Part shown: positions 1 through 5,885 of the stretch, one piece after another
How positions within the stretch are numbered: position 1 is the stretch's first letter
How the letters are laid out: every line of letters starts with the position of its first letter
Position numbers and translations under genes: made by a program
Source of the DNA: Candidatus Glassbacteria bacterium RIFCSPLOWO2_12_FULL_58_11
GTDB lineage: Bacteria > Gemmatimonadota > Glassbacteria > GWA2-58-10
DNA: 6,225 nucleotides
Direction of reading: 5' to 3'
NCBI GenBank assembly: GCA_001780825.1
Contig: MFIX01000222.1
Coordinates: forward strand, 1 to 6,225
Notes under the pieces: generated by a model
Database searches by the model: none
Seen by the model: the letters and a program-made list of their open reading frames with translations, nothing else
Told to the model about the DNA's origin: nothing

Positions 1-123
1 AGCGCCGAGGAAATGGCGGCCCTGGCCCCGGAATTTAAGAGTGCGGGTGTCAGATTGCTGGGCGGCTGCTGCGGCAGCACCCCGGAATACATCCTGGCCG
101 CCCGGAGCATTTTGGGACTCTAG
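1..123 (+). CDS. homocysteine S-methyltransferase, C-terminal end (5' truncated by window)
   Basis: Frame 1 is open from the left edge to the TAG at 121-123, giving 40 residues with no start inside the window. Seen: the segment VRLLGGCCGSTPEYI at residues 17-31. The paired cysteines (23 and 24) in a GGCCG[TS]TP context are the hallmark of the Hcy domain (BHMT, MmuM and the N-terminal module of MetH), where they are two of the three zinc ligands that activate the homocysteine thiol for methyl transfer to methionine. The protein ends about 12 residues after the motif, so it is a stand-alone Hcy-domain enzyme or split MetH module, not full-length MetH, which would continue into a pterin-binding domain. 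The methyl donor (S-methylmethionine, betaine, or methylfolate through a partner) cannot be told from this piece. A 5' end outside the window is certain. Confidence 0.85.
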   Translation, partial: SAEEMAALAPEFKSAGVRLLGGCCGSTPEYILAARSILGL

Positions 124-154
124 CTCGGATTATTCACAAAATGCCGCAAATCCG

Positions 155-172
155 GAAGGGGCAGACCCCTTT
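155..172 (+). terminator. weak terminator-like stem-loop after the methyltransferase gene
   Basis: AAGGGG (156-161) pairs with CCCCTT (166-171) around a CAGA tetraloop, and a G-T wobble at 155/172 can extend it. It lies 32 nt past the methyltransferase stop. The stem is GC-rich but short, and only three T residues follow, two of them inside the stem. It may be a weak intrinsic terminator or just part of the neighbouring repeat-rich tract. Confidence 0.25.
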
Positions 173-191
173 GCGCCCGGTCCGCGGGGGC

Positions 192-243
192 GTAGGGGCG
201 CACTCGCGTGTGCGCACGGGCGGACACATGGGTCCGCCCCTAC
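192..243. repeat. nested palindromic (REP/cloverleaf-like) intergenic element
   Basis: The outer arms GTAGGGGCG (192-200) and CGCCCCTAC (235-243) are perfect inverted repeats. Inside are two further hairpins: GCGCAC (198-203) with GTGCGC (210-215), and GGGCGGAC (218-225) with GTCCGCCC (232-239). The inner arms overlap the ends of the outer arms, so the whole element can fold either as one long stem or as two adjacent hairpins. Spacer elements ending in GTAGGGGCG/CGCCCCTAC recur in many copies in genomes of several uncultured and deltaproteobacterial lineages; that is recalled knowledge, and only one copy is in this window. It could act as a REP-like element, a non-autonomous mobile element, or a transcript-end structure. 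Confidence 0.6.
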
Positions 244-338
244 AGCTCGAGATCCAACGTCAAAGCTTGAATATTTCAACACGCTTGCAATTGCTTTTGG
301 GTGACAGCCAGTCTGAAGTGCAGGCAGGGCGGGATTTT

Positions 339-363
339 TCCGGTCCGGCAATACCGGACCGGA
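339..363. repeat. perfect inverted repeat (9-10 bp stem, 5-nt loop)
   Basis: CCGGTCCGG (340-348) is the exact reverse complement of CCGGACCGG (354-362), with the loop CAATA (349-353); T339-A363 adds a tenth pair. The T run lies upstream of the stem on the plus strand (335-339) and none follows on either strand, so it does not fit an intrinsic terminator. It could be a protein-binding palindrome or an RNA hairpin in a long transcript. Function unknown. Confidence 0.5.
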
Positions 364-456
364 GCTTTCAGGCGAGGTCGAGAACCGGGCCGCTCGGATT
401 TAGCCGGAATGGAAAAGACGGGCGGCTTGCTCTAATTAAGCAGTGACTCTCATCTA

Positions 457-507
457 CCGGGCTTTGGTTTTCGCCGGCCCGGCCGTTTCGAGGGCCGGGC
501 TTTACTT
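457..507 (+). terminator. terminator- or attenuator-like stem-loop upstream of the ABC operon
   Basis: GCCCGGCC (477-484) pairs with GGCCGGGC (493-500) around an 8-nt loop, giving an all-GC 8-bp stem followed by TTTACTTAAA. The T tract is interrupted, so termination would be modest. The left arm can instead pair with CCGGGC at 457-462, because 477-482 is GCCCGG, and this would prevent the downstream stem. That mutually exclusive arrangement is how attenuators look, but GC-rich repeats can give it by chance. The structure ends about 112 nt before the start codon of the first ABC gene. Confidence 0.35.
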
Positions 508-589
508 AAATCAGGACACGAAAGCCTGAACCTCTCGCCTGAACGCTCCGCCTGTAGGCCACCCCTGCTAGAAGAATAAACTGTCATGC

Positions 590-598
590 TGATACTAT
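590..598 (+). promoter_or_regulatory. possible extended -10 promoter element for the ABC operon
   Basis: TG at 590-591, one base, then TACTAT at 593-598 resembles an extended -10 (TGnTATAAT) with four of six matches in the hexamer. At the expected distance upstream there is only a poor -35 (TAGAAG at 569-574, 18-bp spacer). Transcription would begin near 605, leaving a leader of about 15 nt before the ATG at 620. The match is weak, and the operon may be transcribed from further upstream. Confidence 0.22.
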
Positions 599-619
599 CT
601 TAAAGAATCGGGACGGAAA

Positions 620-2407
620 ATGTCTGAACCGAAAAAGGACGGCTTCTGGAAATCGCTCAGACCCCTGGGGCCGTACCTCGCCCCGCACAGGCAGATGTTC
701 TGGGTGGGATTGGCCTGCGCCTTTCTGACCAACTCGCTCGGGATGCTGCTGCCCCTGGCGATCAAGTACGGCATCGAGGCGATAGAAAACGGCAAGGGAT
801 TCCGGCTTGTCATCTACAGCGTGATCGTGCTGATCGGCATTAAATTCATCCAGAGCATTTTCCGTTATCTGATGCGCTGGATCCTGATCGGGATCAGCCG
901 GCAGATCGAGTACAAGATCCGCGCCGACCTGTTCGACCACCTCGAAACCCTGCCGCTCGCATTTTACCAGCGCACCCGTGTCGGCGATATCATGAGCCGG
1001 GCGACCAACGATCTGAACGAGGTGCGCATGCTGCTGGGGCCGGCGATCATGTACTCCTTCCAGACCGTGGTAACCGTGCTGTTCGCCGTGCCGGTGATGG
1101 TTTATATCGACCTGAACCTGACCCTGCTCTCTTTCCTGCCTCTAGCCCTGGTCAGCCTGAGCGTCAAGAAGGTGGGAAAAGTGATCCATGAACGCTCCAT
1201 GGAGGTCCAGCGCAAGCTGAGCGATATCACCGCGCGGGTCCAGGAAAACCTGGCCGGCATTCGGGTGATCAAGTCCTTTACCCGGGAGGACAGCGAAATC
1301 GAGCGCTTCGAGCGCCTGAACCTCGAATATCTCCAGCGCAACATGCATCTGGTCAAAGTCTCGGGAGTCCTCTACCCGCTGATGGCCTATCTGGGAGGAT
1401 TGTCCACGCTGGCTGTCCTGGGTTACGGCGGCGTGCTGATTGTCCGCGGCTCGATAACTATCGGAGATTTCACCGCCTTCCTGATGTACCTGGGAATGAT
1501 GTACTGGCCGATGATCGCAATCGGTTTCGTGCTCAATGTGATCCAGCGCGGGAGAGCCTCGCTGATCCGGATTATGGAGCTGTTCAAGGTAAAAAGCGAT
1601 ATAACCGATCCGGAACAGCCCGCTCCGGCCCTGGACCAGGGCCTGAAGGTGGAGGGACACATCTCGATCCGCGGCCTTTCCTTTACCTATCCCGGAACGA
1701 GTGAGCCGGTCCTGCGGGAACTCGACCTCGATATCCCGGCGGGCAGCACTCTGGCCGTGCTCGGGCCGGTAGGCTGCGGCAAGAGTACGCTGATAAACCT
1801 GATCCCCCGGCTGTTCAACCCGCCGCGCGGCAGCCTGTTCATCGACGGGGTGGATGTGCTGGACTGGCCGCTGGCCGCCTTACGCTCCTCTGTCGCCACA
1901 GTGCCCCAGGACACCTTCCTGTTCTCGGAAAGCATCCGGGAAAATATCCTTTACGGGCTGGAGCGGGACATCGAAGAGGAAGAAATTATCAAGGTGGTCC
2001 GGATGGCCGGCCTGCATGAGGACATCTCAGGCTTCCCGGACAAGCTCGACACCCTGCTCGGCGAGCGGGGAATCAACCTCTCCGGCGGCCAGAAGCAGCG
2101 CACGGCGATCGGCCGGGCCCTGGTGCTCGAATCTCCGATCCTGCTGCTGGACGACTGTTTCTCCAGCGTGGACACCCAGACCGAGGAAACGATCCTGCGC
2201 TCGCTCAAAGATTACACCGCCAGCCGGACCACGCTTATCGTCAGCCACCGGATCAGCACGATCAAGTTCGCGGACCAGATTGTAGTGCTCGAACAGGGAC
2301 GGATAACCCAGCGCGGGACCCACGGCCAGTTGATCGAGCAGCCGGGCTACTATTCCTCGCTATACGAGAAGCAATTGCTGCAGGAAAGAATCGAGAGGAT
2401 CTCTTGA
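620..2407 (+). CDS. ABC exporter half-transporter, MdlA-like subunit with degenerate Walker B (Asp for Glu)
   Basis: 595 residues, the usual length for a half-size type IV ABC exporter: an inner-membrane permease fused to an ATPase, predicted to move a hydrophobic compound, drug or lipid out of the cytoplasm. Six membrane helices lie at about 25-47, 62-88, 139-161, 165-184, 246-272 and 282-305. The ATPase domain follows: A-loop Tyr357, Walker A GPVGCGKST (382-390), Q-loop Gln430, signature LSGGQ (487-491), Walker B ILLLDD (507-512), D-loop SSVD (515-518), H-loop His543. The catalytic Glu after Walker B is Asp512, as in the degenerate subunits of TM287/288, BmrCD, LmrCD and E. coli MdlA. The ATG at 620 is the first start after an in-frame TGA at 590-592 and has a GGACGGA ribosome-binding-like stretch just upstream. 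The stop overlaps the next gene by 4 bp. Substrate unknown. Confidence 0.93.
   Translation: MSEPKKDGFWKSLRPLGPYLAPHRQMFWVGLACAFLTNSLGMLLPLAIKYGIEAIENGKGFRLVIYSVIVLIGIKFIQSIFRYLMRWILIGISRQIEYKIRADLFDHLETLPLAFYQRTRVGDIMSRATNDLNEVRMLLGPAIMYSFQTVVTVLFAVPVMVYIDLNLTLLSFLPLALVSLSVKKVGKVIHERSMEVQRKLSDITARVQENLAGIRVIKSFTREDSEIERFERLNLEYLQRNMHLVKVSGVLYPLMAYLGGLSTLAVLGYGGVLIVRGSITIGDFTAFLMYLGMMYWPMIAIGFVLNVIQRGRASLIRIMELFKVKSDITDPEQPAPALDQGLKVEGHISIRGLSFTYPGTSEPVLRELDLDIPAGSTLAVLGPVGCGKSTLINLIPRLFNPPRGSLFIDGVDVLDWPLAALRSSVATVPQDTFLFSESIRENILYGLERDIEEEEIIKVVRMAGLHEDISGFPDKLDTLLGERGINLSGGQKQRTAIGRALVLESPILLLDDCFSSVDTQTEETILRSLKDYTASRTTLIVSHRISTIKFADQIVVLEQGRITQRGTHGQLIEQPGYYSSLYEKQLLQERIERIS
2393..2399 (+). 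promoter_or_regulatory. ribosome binding site supporting the TTG start of the second ABC gene
   Basis: GAGAGGA lies 4 nt before the TTG at 2404-2406, inside the last codons of the first gene. It is the best Shine-Dalgarno match near the junction. No ATG or GTG occurs in frame between here and the first membrane helix, so it decides for the TTG start. Confidence 0.6.
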
Positions 2408-4209
2408 ACGGGCATGGGTATGGTTTTACAGTCGATGAGGACGCGACCGGAAAAGCTTACGACTCGCACCTGGCGCGACGCCTTTACCGCTACCTGCGGC
2501 CTTACCTGGCTTATATCGTGCTGGGCACTGTCTGCCTGCTGGGCAGCTCGGCCAGCCAGCTCGCCGGGCCGTACCTGGTCGGGGTGGGGATTGACAAATA
2601 TATCATTCCGGGCCGTCTCGAGGGCTTCTCCACCCTGCTTATCCTTTACATGGTCGTAAACACCGCGGATTTCGCCCTGCGCTTCGCCCAGATCTATATC
2701 ACCAACTATCTGGGCCAGAGGACCATGTTCGACCTGCGGATGAGTCTTTTCCGCCACCTGCAGTCGCTCTCCCTCAGGTTTTTCGACCGCAACCCGGTCG
2801 GCCGCCTGGTGACCCGCGCGACCTCGGATGTCGAGGTGCTGAACGAGCTCTTTTCCACCGGCCTGGTCACCGTGATCGGCGACCTAGCGATGATCGTGGG
2901 GATTATGGGCGCCATGCTCTGGCTGGACTGGAAGCTGGCCCTGCTCACTTTCTCCATCCTGCCTGTGCTGCTGGCGGTGACATTCTATTTCCGCAAGAAA
3001 CTGCGGGAGGCTTTCCGGCTGGTGCGCCTGAGAATCGCCCGGATCAATGCTTTCCTGCAGGAGACACTGTCCGGGATGAGCGTCATCCAGCTCTTCAACC
3101 GCCAGCAGCGTGCGCGCGAGCAATTCGATGCGCTCAATCTCGACCACATGGACGCCCACCTGAAAACCGTGCGCAACTATGCGATCTTCTACCCGGTCAT
3201 GGAGCTGATCGGCACGGTTTCCCTGGCGATAATCCTCTGGTACGGCGGGCTGAGCGTGATGAAAGGCACTCTCACCTTCGGCGTTCTGGTGATGTTCATA
3301 CAGTACGTCGCGAAATTCTTTCAGCCGATCAGCGACCTGAGCGAAAAGTACAATATCTTCCAGGCCGCGGCGGCCTCGAGCGAGCGGATTTTCAATCTGC
3401 TCGACAAGCAGGAGCGCATACCCGATCCAGCCGAGCCGGTCTGGTGCGACCGCATCGACGGGGCGGTCCAGTTCCGGGACGTGCATTTCGCTTACAATGA
3501 GGGCGACCCGGTGCTGCGCGGGATCAGCTTCGAGGCGGAAGCCGGTGAGAAGATCGCCGTTGTCGGCTCCACCGGGGCAGGCAAGACGACCCTGATCAAC
3601 CTGCTGTCCCGCTTCTACGACCCCCAGCAAGGCGAGATCCGGATCGACGGCACCGATATCCGCAATTTCGAAAAGAAATGGCTGAGACGGAATATCGGAA
3701 TCGCCCTGCAGGATGTCTTTATATTTTCCGGGACAATCCGCAGCAATATCGCCCTGGGTGAGGAAAACCCGGCGCTGGAAAAGATTATAGAGGCCGCGGA
3801 GACGATAGGCGCGAGCGAGTTTATCGAGAAATTGCCGGGAGGCTATGACCACGAGCTTACCGAGCGCGGCTCGACCCTGAGCGTAGGACAAAGGCAGTTG
3901 CTGTCCTTTGCCCGGGTGATGTACAAGAACCCGCGGATCCTGGTGCTGGACGAGGCGACCAGCAGCGTGGACACGCATACCGAATTTCTGATCCAGAAAG
4001 CCCTGGAAAAGCTGATTGCCGGAAGGACCAGCCTCGTTATCGCCCACCGCCTTTCCACCATCCGTCACGTGGACCGGATCATAGTCATGCATCACGGCAA
4101 GCTGGTCGAGACAGGATCGCACGAGGAGCTGCTGCAACAGAAGGGGATTTATTTCAACCTCTATCAACTGCAATACAAGGACCAGGAAGCCGCCCTGCCG
4201 GAGGCCTGA
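2404..4209 (+). CDS. ABC exporter half-transporter, MdlB-like subunit with catalytic Glu and degenerate signature motif
   Basis: 601 residues and the expected partner of the preceding half-transporter. The permease part has six membrane helices, roughly 33-53, 72-96, 152-174, 177-196, 259-281 and 289-305. The ATPase part shows A-loop Tyr364, Walker A GSTGAGKTT (388-396), Q-loop Gln436, signature LSVGQ (492-496), Walker B ILVLDE (512-517) with catalytic Glu517, D-loop SSVD (520-523) and H-loop His548. The LSVGQRQLLSFAR stretch, with Val for the first Gly of LSGGQ, is as I recall it in E. coli MdlB. In a head-to-tail dimer this signature caps the Asp512 site of the first subunit, while Glu517 faces the intact LSGGQ of that subunit. 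The start is TTG at 2404, overlapping the upstream TGA as TTGA, which favours translational coupling. The gene ends 30 bp before a convergent gene, with no clear terminator between. Confidence 0.93.
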   Translation: MNGHGYGFTVDEDATGKAYDSHLARRLYRYLRPYLAYIVLGTVCLLGSSASQLAGPYLVGVGIDKYIIPGRLEGFSTLLILYMVVNTADFALRFAQIYITNYLGQRTMFDLRMSLFRHLQSLSLRFFDRNPVGRLVTRATSDVEVLNELFSTGLVTVIGDLAMIVGIMGAMLWLDWKLALLTFSILPVLLAVTFYFRKKLREAFRLVRLRIARINAFLQETLSGMSVIQLFNRQQRAREQFDALNLDHMDAHLKTVRNYAIFYPVMELIGTVSLAIILWYGGLSVMKGTLTFGVLVMFIQYVAKFFQPISDLSEKYNIFQAAAASSERIFNLLDKQERIPDPAEPVWCDRIDGAVQFRDVHFAYNEGDPVLRGISFEAEAGEKIAVVGSTGAGKTTLINLLSRFYDPQQGEIRIDGTDIRNFEKKWLRRNIGIALQDVFIFSGTIRSNIALGEENPALEKIIEAAETIGASEFIEKLPGGYDHELTERGSTLSVGQRQLLSFARVMYKNPRILVLDEATSSVDTHTEFLIQKALEKLIAGRTSLVIAHRLSTIRHVDRIIVMHHGKLVETGSHEELLQQKGIYFNLYQLQYKDQEAALPEA

Positions 4210-4239
4210 ACCAGCCCGAGACCGCCCGGCCCGCCGCCC

Positions 4240-5415
4240 TCATTCCTCCTTTTCCTTTTCCAGCATCTTTTTCACTGTATCCTGCGCTTTCCCTACCTCA
4301 TTGTGTAGATTGTCGATATCTCGCCCATCAAGGGCGTAGCGCAGCTCCCGCTCGGCACGGCGCGCCTGATTTCGGGAAATGTAGATTTTTGCGGTAAAGA
4401 GGTGGGCCCAGGGGACGACCCATTCGGGATTGATCGGGTTCGAGATCAATATCTGCCGCACACCATCGAAAGCCTCGTCTATCTTACCCAGGTTCACCTG
4501 GCATTCGACCAGGCGCAGGCGGCTGATCTCGTGGTTGACATCGTCGTAACTCGGCACATGGCTAGCCACCTTGGCGTTGATACTGCGATAGACCGCCTCG
4601 GCCAGCACCCAGCGCTGCAGGCCGCGGTAACATTCTCCGAGCTCGAGCTGGATGACAGAGTTATCGGGAAAAAGATTATGCAAGTCCTCGGCGGTCTCCA
4701 GTGCCTGTTGCCGGGCATGCGGATCGTTGAGATAGTTGTCCAGCAGCACGACCTTGGCCCAAAGCTTACTGTCCTTGCCGTTTTCGGCGATCTGCCGGAG
4801 CGTCCGGATGCCCTCCTCGCGCTGCCCGCGCGGCAGAAGCAGGGTGAACTGGGCCATGCGCTGCCAGAGAGGACTGCCGCCCCAGGTGGCATCGAAAATA
4901 GCCAGAGGCAGCCGCGCGTCGATATCCTCCGGGTAACGGCCCGCCAGCTCCTCTCCGGCCGCCTTGGCGCCGCGGGTGGCCCAGCGGGCGGTGAAATTAT
5001 AGCCGCGAAGGGCCTTGAAGCGGGCATTGAGAACCATCGAGAGGGCCTTGAAATAAAGCGCGCGGCCCTGGTCCGGCGAATCGTCTTTCACCGCCCCGGC
5101 CAATTGTTCGCAGGCCTCGAGAGACTCGACCAGAGGATTGTCATAGCGGTGATTTTCCGGGTTGTGCGCGATGAACCAACCGTAACAGTTGGCGCGCAGC
5201 AGGTAGGCCGGATAATTAGCCGGATCGTTCGAGAGCAGCTCGCCGACTCTTTCGAAACACTCCGTACCTCTTCCCGAAAAATTCAGCCAGAGAAGCTCCC
5301 GGATCGTGCTGTCCAGATAATCTCCGCCCTCAGCCGGCTTAAACTGCCCCTGAAGGAAGAAGCAGATCAGAAACGCGGGGAATAACCTTACGGCGGTAAT
5401 TGGGTGATGAATCAT
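4240..5415 (-). CDS. exported tetratricopeptide (TPR) repeat protein of unknown function
   Basis: 391 residues from the ATG at 5413-5415. An N-terminal hydrophobic stretch (residues 12-21, FPAFLICFFL) behind His/Arg-containing residues looks like a signal peptide or membrane anchor. Its Cys is preceded by Ile, so it is not a good lipobox. The rest is helical and TPR-like: an A/L/Y-rich pair at about 119-179, the LLPRGQREEGIRTL region at 193-206, a clear TPR at 234-279 (PDNSVIQLELGECYRGLQRW then AEAVYRSI), and further pairs at 296-325 and 334-364. It ends in a charged helix (371-391). TPR proteins bind partners; no enzyme motif was seen. An in-frame GTG at 5458-5460 would add 15 residues. I prefer the ATG because those codons have low third-position GC (5 of 14) and would push the signal peptide inward; an AGGG at moderate distance keeps the GTG possible. 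The gene converges on the ABC pair. Confidence 0.8.
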   Translation of the reverse strand: MIHHPITAVRLFPAFLICFFLQGQFKPAEGGDYLDSTIRELLWLNFSGRGTECFERVGELLSNDPANYPAYLLRANCYGWFIAHNPENHRYDNPLVESLEACEQLAGAVKDDSPDQGRALYFKALSMVLNARFKALRGYNFTARWATRGAKAAGEELAGRYPEDIDARLPLAIFDATWGGSPLWQRMAQFTLLLPRGQREEGIRTLRQIAENGKDSKLWAKVVLLDNYLNDPHARQQALETAEDLHNLFPDNSVIQLELGECYRGLQRWVLAEAVYRSINAKVASHVPSYDDVNHEISRLRLVECQVNLGKIDEAFDGVRQILISNPINPEWVVPWAHLFTAKIYISRNQARRAERELRYALDGRDIDNLHNEVGKAQDTVKKMLEKEKEE

Positions 5416-5560
5416 TTTCTCTACTGTTTTTCGGGGAACCGGACGCTTGATAATTGGCACGAATAACCCTGAATCCGCAGCTCAGGACACGGAGAACGAA
5501 TTTTCCCGCATCAAGTTGTCTGGTATTCCCGCAACACGGGAACTGATTAAGGGCTGGGGA

Positions 5561-5596
5561 TACCGCTGGTCTTTTCAAGATAATGAAAAGCCGGTA
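5561..5596 (-). other. stem-loop in the predicted 5' leader of the TPR gene
   Basis: CTTTTCA (5571-5577) pairs with TGAAAAG (5584-5590) around AGATAA. Past a one-base bulge (T5570), CTGG (5566-5569) pairs with CCGG (5591-5594), including one G-T wobble. The result is an 11-bp stem about 150 nt before the start codon. Neither strand has a T tract after the stem, so it is not an intrinsic terminator. It may stabilise or regulate the mRNA leader; function unknown. Confidence 0.4.
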
Positions 5597-5644
5597 AAAA
5601 ACAACATCAAGTGAAAAGCGGCGTGGTTTCTAAGACTATATAAT

Positions 5645-5674
5645 ATTTTACCCCGCAAACAGTCCCAAGGTCAA
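5645..5674 (-). promoter_or_regulatory. sigma-70-like promoter for the TPR gene
   Basis: On the minus strand, TTGACC (5669-5674) and TAAAAT (5645-5650) each match the sigma-70 consensus at five of six positions, with an 18-bp spacer. The site lies in the most AT-rich part of the spacer. Transcription would start near 5638 and give a leader of about 220 nt before the ATG at 5415. The same tract also reads TATAAT on the plus strand (5639-5644), but no -35 lies upstream of it and no plus-strand gene follows. Confidence 0.5.
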
Positions 5675-5885
5675 AAAGATTAACCGGCGATTAAGGTCTG
5701 GAGGTTCATACGGCAACTTAGAGATCCGGATTTTCGCAGTTATTGCTCGACAAGTCCGGAACGGCAGGCTGCAGCCAGGTTGGAAGAATTGTACTGGGTT
5801 TTAAGAATGGCCGGAGAGTGAAAGGGCGGCCGGCAAACAGAAAAAAGAGAACACGGTCCGGGAGCAAAACGCATTGTTTTCCGGT

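Larger units (their letters stand above)
124..619. other. non-coding spacer rich in inverted repeats
   Basis: About 500 bp between the methyltransferase stop and the ABC operon. Short frames here have no recognisable protein character; one that crosses the palindromic repeat gives the arginine- and glycine-rich translation usual for such repeats. What it holds, in order: a 6-bp stem AAGGGG/CCCCTT at 156-171; a nested palindromic element at 192-243; a short palindrome TTGAA-TAT-TTCAA at 267-279; a perfect hairpin at 340-362; two copies of CCGGGCTTT (457-465 and 495-503) that flank a complementary segment; and the immediate upstream region of the ABC operon. No tRNA or known riboswitch consensus was recognised. 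Confidence 0.7.
5416..5885. other. non-coding spacer and leader of the TPR gene
   Basis: 470 bp between two minus-strand genes, AT-rich at about 5572-5650, with no credible gene. It holds a minus-strand promoter (5645-5674), a stem-loop at 5561-5596 and a smaller hairpin TTCCCG/CGGGAA (5526-5531 with 5537-5542) in the predicted TPR leader. Just downstream of the FGE-like gene, a hairpin (AAAAC 5866-5870 with GTTTT 5876-5880, flanked by CCGG at 5858-5861 and 5881-5884) is followed on the minus strand, after 11 nt, by six T residues (5841-5846). This is a poor terminator candidate because of the gap. Nothing was recognised between about 5675 and 5840. Confidence 0.6.

Noticed and set aside
141..446. 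101-codon plus-strand frame across the first spacer, with an overlapping frame at 41-304
   Set aside because: It reads through the palindromic repeat and hairpins, has low-complexity arginine/glycine-rich sequence and no family resemblance. The 41-304 frame overlaps the well-supported methyltransferase end in another frame.
2884..4173. 429-codon minus-strand frame antisense to the second ABC gene
   Set aside because: It lies wholly within a gene with all ABC motifs. Long antisense frames are a by-product of GC-rich codon use, and its translation has no recognisable domain.
4210..4239. Bidirectional terminator between the convergent ABC and TPR genes
   Set aside because: The 30-bp gap is GC-rich but has no strong hairpin and no T tract on either side that would support a call.
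4402..5385. 327-codon plus-strand frame antisense to the TPR gene
   Set aside because: The minus strand gives a coherent TPR protein with a signal peptide. The plus-strand product resembles no family and has the composition of a codon shadow.
5639..5644. Perfect TATAAT on the plus strand
   Set aside because: There is no -35-like hexamer at a usual distance and no plus-strand gene downstream. The same AT-rich tract serves the better-supported minus-strand promoter.
5841..5884. Minus-strand terminator for the FGE-like gene
   Set aside because: The stem (AAAAC/GTTTT plus flanking CCGG) has a four-base bulge and lies 11 nt from the T6 run, too far for a normal intrinsic terminator. It is noted only in the spacer description.
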